This document shows, piece after piece, positions 8,707 to 15,930 of a DNA stretch of 64,000 nucleotides (the first letter of the stretch is position 1; every line of letters begins with the position of its first letter). Under the pieces are notes generated by a model. The model did not search any database. It was given only the letters and a program-made list of their open reading frames with translations, and was not told where the DNA came from. Source of the stretch: an uncultured Lachnospiraceae bacterium (lineage in GTDB: Bacteria; Bacillota; Clostridia; Lachnospirales; Lachnospiraceae). The position numbers were made by a program, and so were the translations under genes. The stretch spans positions 84,490-148,489 of the forward strand of contig CANPTH010000001.1 of assembly GCA_947576945.1 (NCBI GenBank), written 5' to 3'.

Positions 8707-10272
8707 ATGAGGAGAAAGATTGCCGTGGTGGGCGGTGGAGCGGCCGGGATGATGGCAGCAATCCAGGCGGCATATGCGGGAGCGTGTGTGACGTTATACG
8801 AAAGGAATGACAGAGTTGGAAAGAAAATTCTGTCTACGGGAAATGGAAAATGCAATTTCTCCAATGAGGTTATGGAGGCAGGCTGCTATTATGGAGGAGG
8901 CGCTGCCTGCGTGGCAAGGATCTATGAGCGGTTTGGGGTAACGGAGACGAAAGACTTTTTTCGGAAGCTGGGTATGCGGATCAAAAACAGGAACGGCTAT
9001 TTGTATCCGGCCAGTGAGCAGGCGGCAACGGTGTCGGATGTGCTGCGATATGAGATGGAAAGCCTGGGAATTCAGCTTTATACGCAGTGCCGGGTTACCG
9101 GGGTCAGAAACGTGGCAGAGAAGGAAGGCGTTACCCGACTGATGGTGGAGACCGATCCGAAGACATGCAAAGTGCAGGAAACTGATACAGGGCAAAGATA
9201 CGATGCTGTGATCCTGGCCTGCGGAGGTAAGGCAGCTCCAAGAACAGGATCGGATGGGACGGGGTTTGAGCTTGCAGGGCAGCTGGGGCATGGAATTGTG
9301 CCGACGGTGCCGGCGCTTACGGCGCTCCGATGCGAGGGATCCTTCTGGAAGCAGGTGGCAGGGGTGCGCTGTGAGGCGCGTCTGATGCTATACATAGATG
9401 GAACTGCTGTCAGCGTTGTAGATGGCGAATTGCAGCTGACAGATTATGGGATTTCAGGAATTCCGGTTTTTCAGTTCAGCAGGATTGCAGCATATGCGCT
9501 GCTGGAGAAAAAGAAGGTAACGGCAGCGATAGATTTTATGCCGGATACGGATGCCGCTTTCTGGGAGCAGCGATGGGAGCAGCAGAGAAAGCAGCATATG
9601 GAGCAGTTTGTGACCGGGATTGTCAATAAGAAAACAGGCTTATTGCTGTTAAAACTGGCCGGGATCCGGGAAGCGGAAGCAGTATGTGAGATCAATGCGT
9701 CCCGGAGAAAGAAGCTGGAGTCACTTTTTCATTCTTTTCAGGTAACGGTGCGGGAGACGAATTCTTTTGAACAGGCACAGGTGTGTGCCGGCGGTGTGGA
9801 TTTCAAAGAAATTACGGACAGGCTGCAGTCAGTTAAAGTGCCGGGATTGTTTTTCGCGGGGGAGATACTGGATATCGACGGGATCTGCGGCGGATATAAT
9901 CTGCAGTGGGCATGGAGCAGCGGTGCTGTGGCAGGGCGTGCAGCGGCAGGAGCGCCGGAATTTGAAATCAATACCCGTACGGACGGAACGGTTGAAGTCA
10001 GGGTGACAGAGCTGACGGACCATTTAGACAGATTACATACAACGGAATTGGGCGGTATTCGGATCAGGAAGAATCTTGCTTTGGATGTAGAGGATATTGC
10101 GGCGTGGTGCAGAACAAAGATCGAGTGCGGGCAGGCTGTGATAACAAGACAGGGCAAGAACTGGTATATTGAGGTCGATAATTGTGTCATAACAGTCAAT
10201 GCGTACAGTTATACGATCATAACGGCACACAGAAAAGTGCATAATCCGCAGAAACCATTACAGGAGAGATGA
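8707..10272 (+). CDS. HI0933/YhiN-like FAD oxidoreductase fused to a DUF3781-like domain
   Basis: 521-residue flavoprotein. Residues 1-425 are the HI0933-like family of unknown physiological substrate: dinucleotide fold VVGGGAAGMMAA at the N terminus, KKILSTGNGKCNFSN, and the final FAD motif GICGGYNLQWAWSSGAVAG. The family normally ends soon after that motif. Here about 90 more residues follow, and 434-510 look like a complete DUF3781 domain (LHTTELG, RIRKNL, then GKNWYIEVDNCVITVNAYSY). I set the start at the ATG at 8707, where family similarity begins; a TTG at 8668 lacks a site. Function of the fusion is unknown. Confidence 0.88.
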   Translation: MRRKIAVVGGGAAGMMAAIQAAYAGACVTLYERNDRVGKKILSTGNGKCNFSNEVMEAGCYYGGGAACVARIYERFGVTETKDFFRKLGMRIKNRNGYLYPASEQAATVSDVLRYEMESLGIQLYTQCRVTGVRNVAEKEGVTRLMVETDPKTCKVQETDTGQRYDAVILACGGKAAPRTGSDGTGFELAGQLGHGIVPTVPALTALRCEGSFWKQVAGVRCEARLMLYIDGTAVSVVDGELQLTDYGISGIPVFQFSRIAAYALLEKKKVTAAIDFMPDTDAAFWEQRWEQQRKQHMEQFVTGIVNKKTGLLLLKLAGIREAEAVCEINASRRKKLESLFHSFQVTVRETNSFEQAQVCAGGVDFKEITDRLQSVKVPGLFFAGEILDIDGICGGYNLQWAWSSGAVAGRAAAGAPEFEINTRTDGTVEVRVTELTDHLDRLHTTELGGIRIRKNLALDVEDIAAWCRTKIECGQAVITRQGKNWYIEVDNCVITVNAYSYTIITAHRKVHNPQKPLQER

Positions 10273-10279
10273 CAGAGCA

Positions 10280-11983
10280 ATGATTCGTATCAATCAGATC
10301 AAAGTTCCATTGGAACATACCAGTCAGGATATTGTGTGCAAAGCTGCCGCAGTGCTGCGTATCGCACCTGAAGAGATTTTGACGTGGCAGATTGTGAAGA
10401 AGTCGATTGATGCCAGAAAGAAACCGGAAATCCGGATTAACTATGCGCTGCATGTGTCAGTAGCTTCTCAGAAAAAAGTGATTGCCAGATGCAAAAGCAA
10501 GCAGGTACAGGCGGTGGAAGAGAAGAACTATGAATTTCCGGCGGCAGGCGGCAGGCAGCTTCTTCACCGGCCGGTTATTATCGGTACGGGGCCGGCCGGT
10601 CTGTTTTGCGGTTATATGCTGGCAAAGTACGGATACAGGCCTTTGCTTTTAGAGCGGGGTAATTGCGTGGAGCGGCGGCTTGCAGATGTGGAGAGATTCT
10701 GGAAAGAAGGTATACTTGACCCGGATTCCAATGTACAGTTCGGAGAAGGGGGAGCAGGTACTTTCTCGGATGGTAAGTTAAATACGCTTGTAAAAGATAA
10801 ATTCGGCAGGAACAAAGAGGTTCTGCGTATTTTTGTGGAAGCCGGGGCGCCGGAACAGATTCTGTATGAATCGAAACCGCATATCGGAACGGATATTCTG
10901 GTCTTTGTGGTGAAGCGGCTGCGGGAACAGATCATAGACTGGGGCGGTGAAGTGAGATTTGGTGCGCAGGTGACGGATCTGCTTTATGAAGAAGAACAGG
11001 TAGAGGGTGTAGTCGTCCGGTATCAGGAGAACGCCGGCGAAACAGAGGATGACGCAGTAACGTATAATAGACACTCGGTGAAAGAACAACTTATAGAGAG
11101 TGAGACGGTCGTGCTGGCGACAGGACACAGTGCAAGGGATACCTTTGAGATGCTGCATCGGAAGCAGGTGCCTATGGCCGCCAAATCATTTGCTGTGGGG
11201 CTGCGCATGGAACATCCACGCCGGATGATCGATCAGATGCAATATGGCTGCTCACAGCATCCGCTGCTGCCGGCAGCCAGCTACAAAGTGACTGCGCAGA
11301 CCGCTTCAGGCAGAGGGGTATATTCTTTCTGTATGTGTCCCGGCGGTTATGTGGTCAATGCTTCTTCCGAGCCGGAGCGGCTGGCGGTGAACGGTATGAG
11401 CTACAGTGGACGCGGCGGCGATAACAGTAACAGCGCCATGATTGTTACGGTGACACCGGACGATTATGCAGATAAGTCTCCGCTGGGCGGGATCGCCTTT
11501 CAGCGGGAATTGGAGGCGCGGGCATACCGGATCGGAAAAGGCGCGGTACCGGTGGAAACCTATGGAGAGTTCCGGAAGGCGGTGACCGGTACAGCTTTCA
11601 AAGATATAGTACAGACAGCAGAATCGTATGACTCCGTAATCGAACAGCATTATCCCGATTTTGCTCCTGCAGTCAAAGGAAAATATCGTTTGGCGCCGGT
11701 ACATGAAATTCTGCCGGCGGAACTTAACCGTGCGCTGGTGGAAGGGATTGAACTGATCGGCCGGAACGTACATGGCTTTTCGGACGGCAGCGCCTGTCTT
11801 TCAGGGGTTGAGAGCAGGACATCCTCTCCAGTGAGGATTATACGGGACGAGACGGGACAGTCGGTGATCCGGGGACTTTATCCGTGTGGGGAAGGCGCCG
11901 GATATGCGGGCGGCATTACTTCGGCGGCGATGGATGGTATGGTAATCGCGGAGAAGATAGCGGCGGAATTTATGCCATTGTAA
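10280..11983 (+). CDS. FAD-dependent oxidoreductase of the COG2509 family
   Basis: 567-residue flavoprotein, 7 nt after the previous gene and surely cotranscribed. A 95-residue N-terminal domain (start MIRINQIKVPLEH) is followed by a Rossmann FAD motif IIGTGPAGLFCGYMLA and by the family hallmark NVQFGEGGAGTFSDGKL. The C-terminal FAD contact PCGEGAGYAGGITSAAMDG is intact. The family is widespread in anaerobes and its substrate is not known. The two adjacent flavoproteins belong to different families, so this is not a tandem duplication. Confidence 0.9.
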   Translation: MIRINQIKVPLEHTSQDIVCKAAAVLRIAPEEILTWQIVKKSIDARKKPEIRINYALHVSVASQKKVIARCKSKQVQAVEEKNYEFPAAGGRQLLHRPVIIGTGPAGLFCGYMLAKYGYRPLLLERGNCVERRLADVERFWKEGILDPDSNVQFGEGGAGTFSDGKLNTLVKDKFGRNKEVLRIFVEAGAPEQILYESKPHIGTDILVFVVKRLREQIIDWGGEVRFGAQVTDLLYEEEQVEGVVVRYQENAGETEDDAVTYNRHSVKEQLIESETVVLATGHSARDTFEMLHRKQVPMAAKSFAVGLRMEHPRRMIDQMQYGCSQHPLLPAASYKVTAQTASGRGVYSFCMCPGGYVVNASSEPERLAVNGMSYSGRGGDNSNSAMIVTVTPDDYADKSPLGGIAFQRELEARAYRIGKGAVPVETYGEFRKAVTGTAFKDIVQTAESYDSVIEQHYPDFAPAVKGKYRLAPVHEILPAELNRALVEGIELIGRNVHGFSDGSACLSGVESRTSSPVRIIRDETGQSVIRGLYPCGEGAGYAGGITSAAMDGMVIAEKIAAEFMPL

Positions 11984-12027
11984 GAAATGATAACCGAAAC
12001 GGGAAATTTTAAGACTGGAGAGAAGAG

Positions 12028-12897
12028 ATGTCAGGGAATACAAAGATCAGAGAGATGATGAAAGATAAGAAACGGATCGTGATCAAGATAGGATCTTCCT
12101 CATTGCAGCATGTACAGACGGGAGATCTGGATTACACGAAGCTGGACGTGCTGGTGCGGGAGTTGTGCGATATCAGAAACCGCGGCAAAGATGTGGTGCT
12201 TGTAACGTCCGGCGCTGTGGCGGTGGGCAGGAAAGCGGTGATGATGCAGGGGATCGATGAGGACAATCCTACGGCGGTGAAACAGGCATGCGCAGCCATT
12301 GGCCAGGCCAGGCTGATGATGACCTATCAGAAGATTTTTGCGGAATATAATCAAGTGGCAGCGCAAATTTTGATGACGAAGAATACGATCATTGATAATC
12401 TGAACCGTTTTAATGCACGCAATACTTTCGCAGAACTGTTTAAGCTGGGAGTAGTGCCTATCGTCAATGAAAATGACACGGTGGCTACCTATGAGCTGGG
12501 GATTGGGGATAATGATACTTTATCGGCCATCGTGGCGGCGCTGATCGATGCGGACATGCTGATTCTGTTATCGGATATCGACGGACTCTACACGGATGAT
12601 CCAAGGAAGAATCCGAATGCGAAATATATAGAGGTGGTGGAGGAGCTGACGGAGGAGCTGCTGGATATGGGAAAGGCTTCCACCGGAAGCGCCTCTGGTA
12701 CAGGTGGAATGAACACCAAGCTGCAGGCAGCCAGAATTGCAGGTAATATGGGCGTGGACATGGTAATTGCAAACAGTGCGGACATTAAGGTGATCCATCG
12801 GATTTTGGCCGGACAGAACATAGGGACGCTTTTCAGAGCGCATAAGGAGGATGGTTTCGACCTGCCGTTGTTTGTACAGCAGATGGCGCATGAATGA
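12028..12897 (+). CDS. proB: Glutamate 5-kinase ProB
   Basis: First enzyme of proline synthesis: phosphorylates glutamate to gamma-glutamyl phosphate in the cytoplasm. The amino-acid kinase fold shows KIGSSSL near the N terminus, LVTSGAVAVG, IVNENDTVA and GTGGMNTKLQAA. At 289 residues it lacks the C-terminal PUA domain of the E. coli enzyme, a common short form. The ATG follows GGAGAG. Its partner proA is 5.4 kb downstream, separated by a folate gene and a glycan cassette. Confidence 0.96.
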   Translation: MSGNTKIREMMKDKKRIVIKIGSSSLQHVQTGDLDYTKLDVLVRELCDIRNRGKDVVLVTSGAVAVGRKAVMMQGIDEDNPTAVKQACAAIGQARLMMTYQKIFAEYNQVAAQILMTKNTIIDNLNRFNARNTFAELFKLGVVPIVNENDTVATYELGIGDNDTLSAIVAALIDADMLILLSDIDGLYTDDPRKNPNAKYIEVVEELTEELLDMGKASTGSASGTGGMNTKLQAARIAGNMGVDMVIANSADIKVIHRILAGQNIGTLFRAHKEDGFDLPLFVQQMAHE

Positions 12898-12899
12898 AA

Positions 12900-12955
12900 A
12901 TTCTGTTCGCGTCCTCAGCGTAAATCACTTCCCCAGACTGCTTCGGCATGGAGGT
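12900..12955 (+). repeat. Family 1 SD-linked repeat, 3' half, before the DUF896 gene
   Basis: Starts just after the proB stop. AATTCTG, CGCGT, CTCAGC and GCTTCGG-CATGGAGG align in order with the full copy at 51444-51576. The hairpin-loop partner (CCGAAGCG) is absent, so the pseudoknot cannot form. The ATG inside it (12948) is in frame with the next gene. Confidence 0.65.
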
Positions 12956-12992
12956 AAAAATCATAGAAAGTAAGAAGGAGAAAAGCAGGGAT

Positions 12993-13214
12993 ATGAGTGT
13001 AGAACAGATGATAGCCAGAATCAACGAACTGTATCATAAATCGCAGACAGAAGGGCTGACAGAAGAAGAGAAAGAAGAGCAGAAACAGCTGCGCAGCGCA
13101 TATGTGGCGAATGTGCGGGCGAATTTAAGAGGGCAGCTTGATAATATTTCTATTGTGGAGAAGGACGGTTCTATTACTGACCTTGGGAAAAAGCATGGAC
13201 ATAAGCGTGGATAA
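12993..13214 (+). CDS. DUF896 family protein (YnzC-like)
   Basis: Small soluble protein of 73 residues in the DUF896/YnzC family: helical hairpin core with IARINELYHKSQTEGLTEEE and then RSAYVANVRANLRGQLDNI. Function is unknown; the Bacillus relative YneA-operon gene ynzC is the best-known member. The ATG at 12993 gives the usual family start (MSVEQMIARIN) and has AAGGAG upstream. The earlier in-frame ATG at 12948 is part of a repeat element. It overlaps the next gene by 20 bases. Confidence 0.85.
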   Translation: MSVEQMIARINELYHKSQTEGLTEEEKEEQKQLRSAYVANVRANLRGQLDNISIVEKDGSITDLGKKHGHKRG

Positions 13215-13836
13215 GAGCAAGATACGCAGACAGATACTTTCGGTACGTGATCAAATGGATCCGGAAGTGAGGGCGCGGTGTAATGCGGCAATACGGGAAC
13301 GGGTTTTTGCACATCAGGTCTATCAGGAGTCACAGATCATTTTAGCCTATGTCAGTTATCGGAGTGAAGTGGATACGATGGAAATGATTGGCCAGGCGCT
13401 GGCTGATGGGAAATATGTGTTTGCGCCAAAGGTTTGCGGCGGGGAAATGGAGTTTTTGCAGATCTTTTCGCTGAAGGATTTATGCAGCGGCTATAAGGGG
13501 ATTCCGGAGCCGGCGAGGGGAATTCCCTTGCCGGAATGGATGGGGCGGGCAAACGGTTCGGCAGCTGCTGACCAGAGGGAGCTTCTGCAGTATAAAATAA
13601 TGATGTGGATGCCGGGGGCTGTGTTTGACAGGGAACGGCATCGGATCGGATACGGGAAGGGTTTTTATGACCGTTATCTGGGCAGATTGAGCGACGCGAA
13701 AGGACGGAGCGGCAGTGTCATGGAACGGTTGACCACGGCTGCGTTCGCTTATACGTGTCAGCTGGTGCACACGATTCCTTATGAGGTACATGACGTGAGA
13801 CCGGATATGGTGATTACGGAAGAGGGGATACGATGA
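13195..13836 (+). CDS. 5-formyltetrahydrofolate cyclo-ligase
   Basis: Converts 5-formyl-THF to 5,10-methenyl-THF with ATP, returning stored folate to one-carbon metabolism. 213 residues, cytoplasmic. Seen are the basic N terminus KSKIRRQILSVRDQM, the IILAYVSYRSEVDT strand, and the C-terminal substrate loop RHRIGYGKGFYDRYL. The start is probably the ATG at 13195, inside the end of the DUF896 gene; a GTG at 13207 is possible. It overlaps the GT2 start by four bases (ATGA), placing both in one transcript. Confidence 0.93.
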   Translation: MDISVDKSKIRRQILSVRDQMDPEVRARCNAAIRERVFAHQVYQESQIILAYVSYRSEVDTMEMIGQALADGKYVFAPKVCGGEMEFLQIFSLKDLCSGYKGIPEPARGIPLPEWMGRANGSAAADQRELLQYKIMMWMPGAVFDRERHRIGYGKGFYDRYLGRLSDAKGRSGSVMERLTTAAFAYTCQLVHTIPYEVHDVRPDMVITEEGIR

Positions 13837-14558
13837 AAAAGACGATCATCGTCATGCCGGTAGCCAATGAAGAAGATACCATGGAGAGGATCCTGGATGA
13901 AATTCTTGCGCTGCCATATGACAATTTACATATTTATCCGGTGATTGACAGCTATTCTAAAGACCGGACAGAGGAGATCATCAGAAGGAAAGCTGCTGAG
14001 AACGATAAGGTGAAATGTATTTTTTACAAGGAATCCAGAGGGGTGATCAGTTGTTATCTGGAAGGTTTTCGTCAGGCGCTGGCGGACGGCGCGGAACAAA
14101 TCGTGGAGATGGATGGAGGAGGAAGCCATCTGCCCGCAGAGATACCGCAGTTTCTTGCAAAAATGGAAGAAGGGTATGACTGTGTGTGGGGTTCCCGGTT
14201 TATGGAAGGCGGTTCCATGCGCAGGCAGCCTTTATACAGAAGGGTATTAAGTCAGGGCGGTACGCTTCTGGCTAATCTGGTTCTTGGAACAAGACTGAAG
14301 GATATGACAAGTGGATTTGAAGGATTTCAGCGGAAGGTCCTGGAAAATATGAATCTGGACGCTTTCTTGTCTACAGGGCATATGTATCAGACAGAAATGC
14401 GCTTTTACTGCAGGAAACTGCGGACAGTAGAGGTGCCGATCCACTATGTGGGGACGACATCCAGCCTGAAAAGCAGTTCCGTGACGGAGGCGCTGCGCCT
14501 TCTGTTTCAGCTGAAAAAGAATGAACGCCGTATTGGTCTTTCACGGACGATGGAATAA
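13833..14558 (+). CDS. Family 2 glycosyltransferase, dolichol-phosphate-mannose-synthase-like
   Basis: GT-A fold glycosyltransferase of 241 residues resembling polyprenyl-phosphate sugar synthases: nucleotide-sugar binding strand IIVMPVANEEDTMERIL, acidic motif VEMDGGGSH in place of DxD, then GSRFMEGGSMRRQPLYRR and DMTSGFEGFQRKVL, all typical of DPM1-like enzymes. It lacks membrane segments. It likely loads a sugar onto undecaprenyl phosphate, giving a donor for the GT-C enzyme two genes downstream. The sugar cannot be told from sequence. Confidence 0.85.
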   Translation: MKKTIIVMPVANEEDTMERILDEILALPYDNLHIYPVIDSYSKDRTEEIIRRKAAENDKVKCIFYKESRGVISCYLEGFRQALADGAEQIVEMDGGGSHLPAEIPQFLAKMEEGYDCVWGSRFMEGGSMRRQPLYRRVLSQGGTLLANLVLGTRLKDMTSGFEGFQRKVLENMNLDAFLSTGHMYQTEMRFYCRKLRTVEVPIHYVGTTSSLKSSSVTEALRLLFQLKKNERRIGLSRTME

Positions 14559-14586
14559 AGGTTGAAGAAATTTGGCTCACACCTTT

Positions 14587-14616
14587 CGCAAAAACTGTTT
14601 CGGAATGGAGGCGAAT
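14587..14616 (+). repeat. Family 1 SD-linked repeat, short 3' fragment
   Basis: GTTTCGG-AATGGAGG (14597-14611) preceded by an A-run matches the last 25 bases of the full element and supplies the ribosome binding site of the FAD gene. No hairpin partner is visible upstream. Confidence 0.5.
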
Positions 14617-15915
14617 ATGGAAAAAGTAAAATATTTGATTCTTGGAGCCGGGCCTTCAGGGCTTACCTTAGCGAACCGATTAAAAGAACTGGGTGAAACT
14701 GATTTTCTGCTTCTGGAGAAAGAGGAAGAAGCGGGCGGTTTGTGCCGTTCTGTGATGGTGGACGGCAGCCCTTTCGATATTGGCGGCGGTCATTTTCTGG
14801 ATGTGAGAAGACCGCAGGTCAATGAATTCCTGTTTCAGTTTATGCCAAAGGAGGAATGGCAGCTTTTTACGCGGGACAGTCGTATCTGGGTGGACGGAGC
14901 CGAGATTGGCCATCCGTTGGAGGCTAATATCTGGCAGCTGGATTTACAGGAGCAGGTGGCTTATCTGACATCTATAGCGAAGGCAGGCTGTAATCTGGAT
15001 CAGCCCATGCCTACACGGTTTGTGAAATGGATGGTCTGGAAGCTGGGACAGCGGATTGCCGATCATTATATGCTGCCTTATAATCAGAAGATGTTCGCGG
15101 ATGAACTGGACGAGCTGGGTACCTATTGGCTGGAAAAGCTGCCCGATGTGAGCTTTGAGGAAACCCTTTTGTCCTGTCTGACGCATAAACCCTATGGAAC
15201 GCAGCCGGGCCATGCCGCTTTCTATTATCCGAAAAAATATGGGTATGGCGAAGTGTGGATCCGTATGTCCGGAGAAATCTCACCCCAGGTACTGTACGGA
15301 ATGGAAGCCTGCGTTCTGAATTGCGAAAACCGCAGCGTGAAGACGAAGACAGGGGAAGTATTTGAAGGGGAATATGTGATCACTACAGTTCCATGGAGGA
15401 GCTTTGAGCAGATTGTTGGTATGCCGGAGGAAATCAGGAATCTGGCGTCGGAGATAAAATCCAGCGCTATAGAAGTCCGTTATGTACCGAAGCATCTTTC
15501 TACGGCAGCGCAGTGGATTTATGAGCCGGACCTGCAGGTTCCGTGGCACAGAATCCTGGTGCGGCACAATTTCTGTCCGGGAAGCAGAGGGTACTGGCTG
15601 GAGACAAGAAAGGAACGGATAGAGATGTTTGGAGACGCCGCCATTAACCTTCCGGGCGTTACAGATCATGATGCGCAGGGAATGGAGACAGCGTGTGCCA
15701 GAAATAATTGTAACGGCGCAGATTTTCGGTATCTGAATGAATATGCTTATCCACTGAATACCATCGGCAAGCCGGAGGCCGTGAGAAAGCTGCTTGCGTT
15801 CTGCCGATCAAGGCAAATATACGGTTTGGGACGCTGGGGCGAACACTGTCATTATAATTCGGATGTGGTGGTGGATCTTGCCATGCAGTTAGCCAGGCAG
15901 TTGATTATATTATAA
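14617..15915 (+). CDS. FAD-dependent amine-oxidase/UDP-galactopyranose-mutase-like protein
   Basis: 432 residues with an N-terminal FAD fold (YLILGAGPSGLTLANRL, LLLEKEEEAGGLCRS) and the GGHFLDVRRPQV motif. The family includes protoporphyrinogen-oxidase-like and UDP-galactopyranose-mutase-like proteins often found in glycan loci. The C terminus YGLGRWGEHCHYNSDVVVDLA is the usual FAD contact. The ATG at 14617 follows GGAGG; earlier in-frame ATGs are inside the repeat. Position between a polyprenyl-sugar synthase and a GT-C suggests it modifies the sugar donor, for example ring contraction, but this is inference. Confidence 0.78.
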   Translation: MEKVKYLILGAGPSGLTLANRLKELGETDFLLLEKEEEAGGLCRSVMVDGSPFDIGGGHFLDVRRPQVNEFLFQFMPKEEWQLFTRDSRIWVDGAEIGHPLEANIWQLDLQEQVAYLTSIAKAGCNLDQPMPTRFVKWMVWKLGQRIADHYMLPYNQKMFADELDELGTYWLEKLPDVSFEETLLSCLTHKPYGTQPGHAAFYYPKKYGYGEVWIRMSGEISPQVLYGMEACVLNCENRSVKTKTGEVFEGEYVITTVPWRSFEQIVGMPEEIRNLASEIKSSAIEVRYVPKHLSTAAQWIYEPDLQVPWHRILVRHNFCPGSRGYWLETRKERIEMFGDAAINLPGVTDHDAQGMETACARNNCNGADFRYLNEYAYPLNTIGKPEAVRKLLAFCRSRQIYGLGRWGEHCHYNSDVVVDLAMQLARQLIIL

Positions 15916-15930
15916 AGGAATAGATTTAAA

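Noticed and set aside
14605..14607. ATGs inside the family-1 repeat as true start codons (14605, 33860, 41172, 51570, 12948)
   Set aside because: They lie inside or before the GGAGG site itself; the ATG 12 bases later (or at 12993) is correctly spaced.
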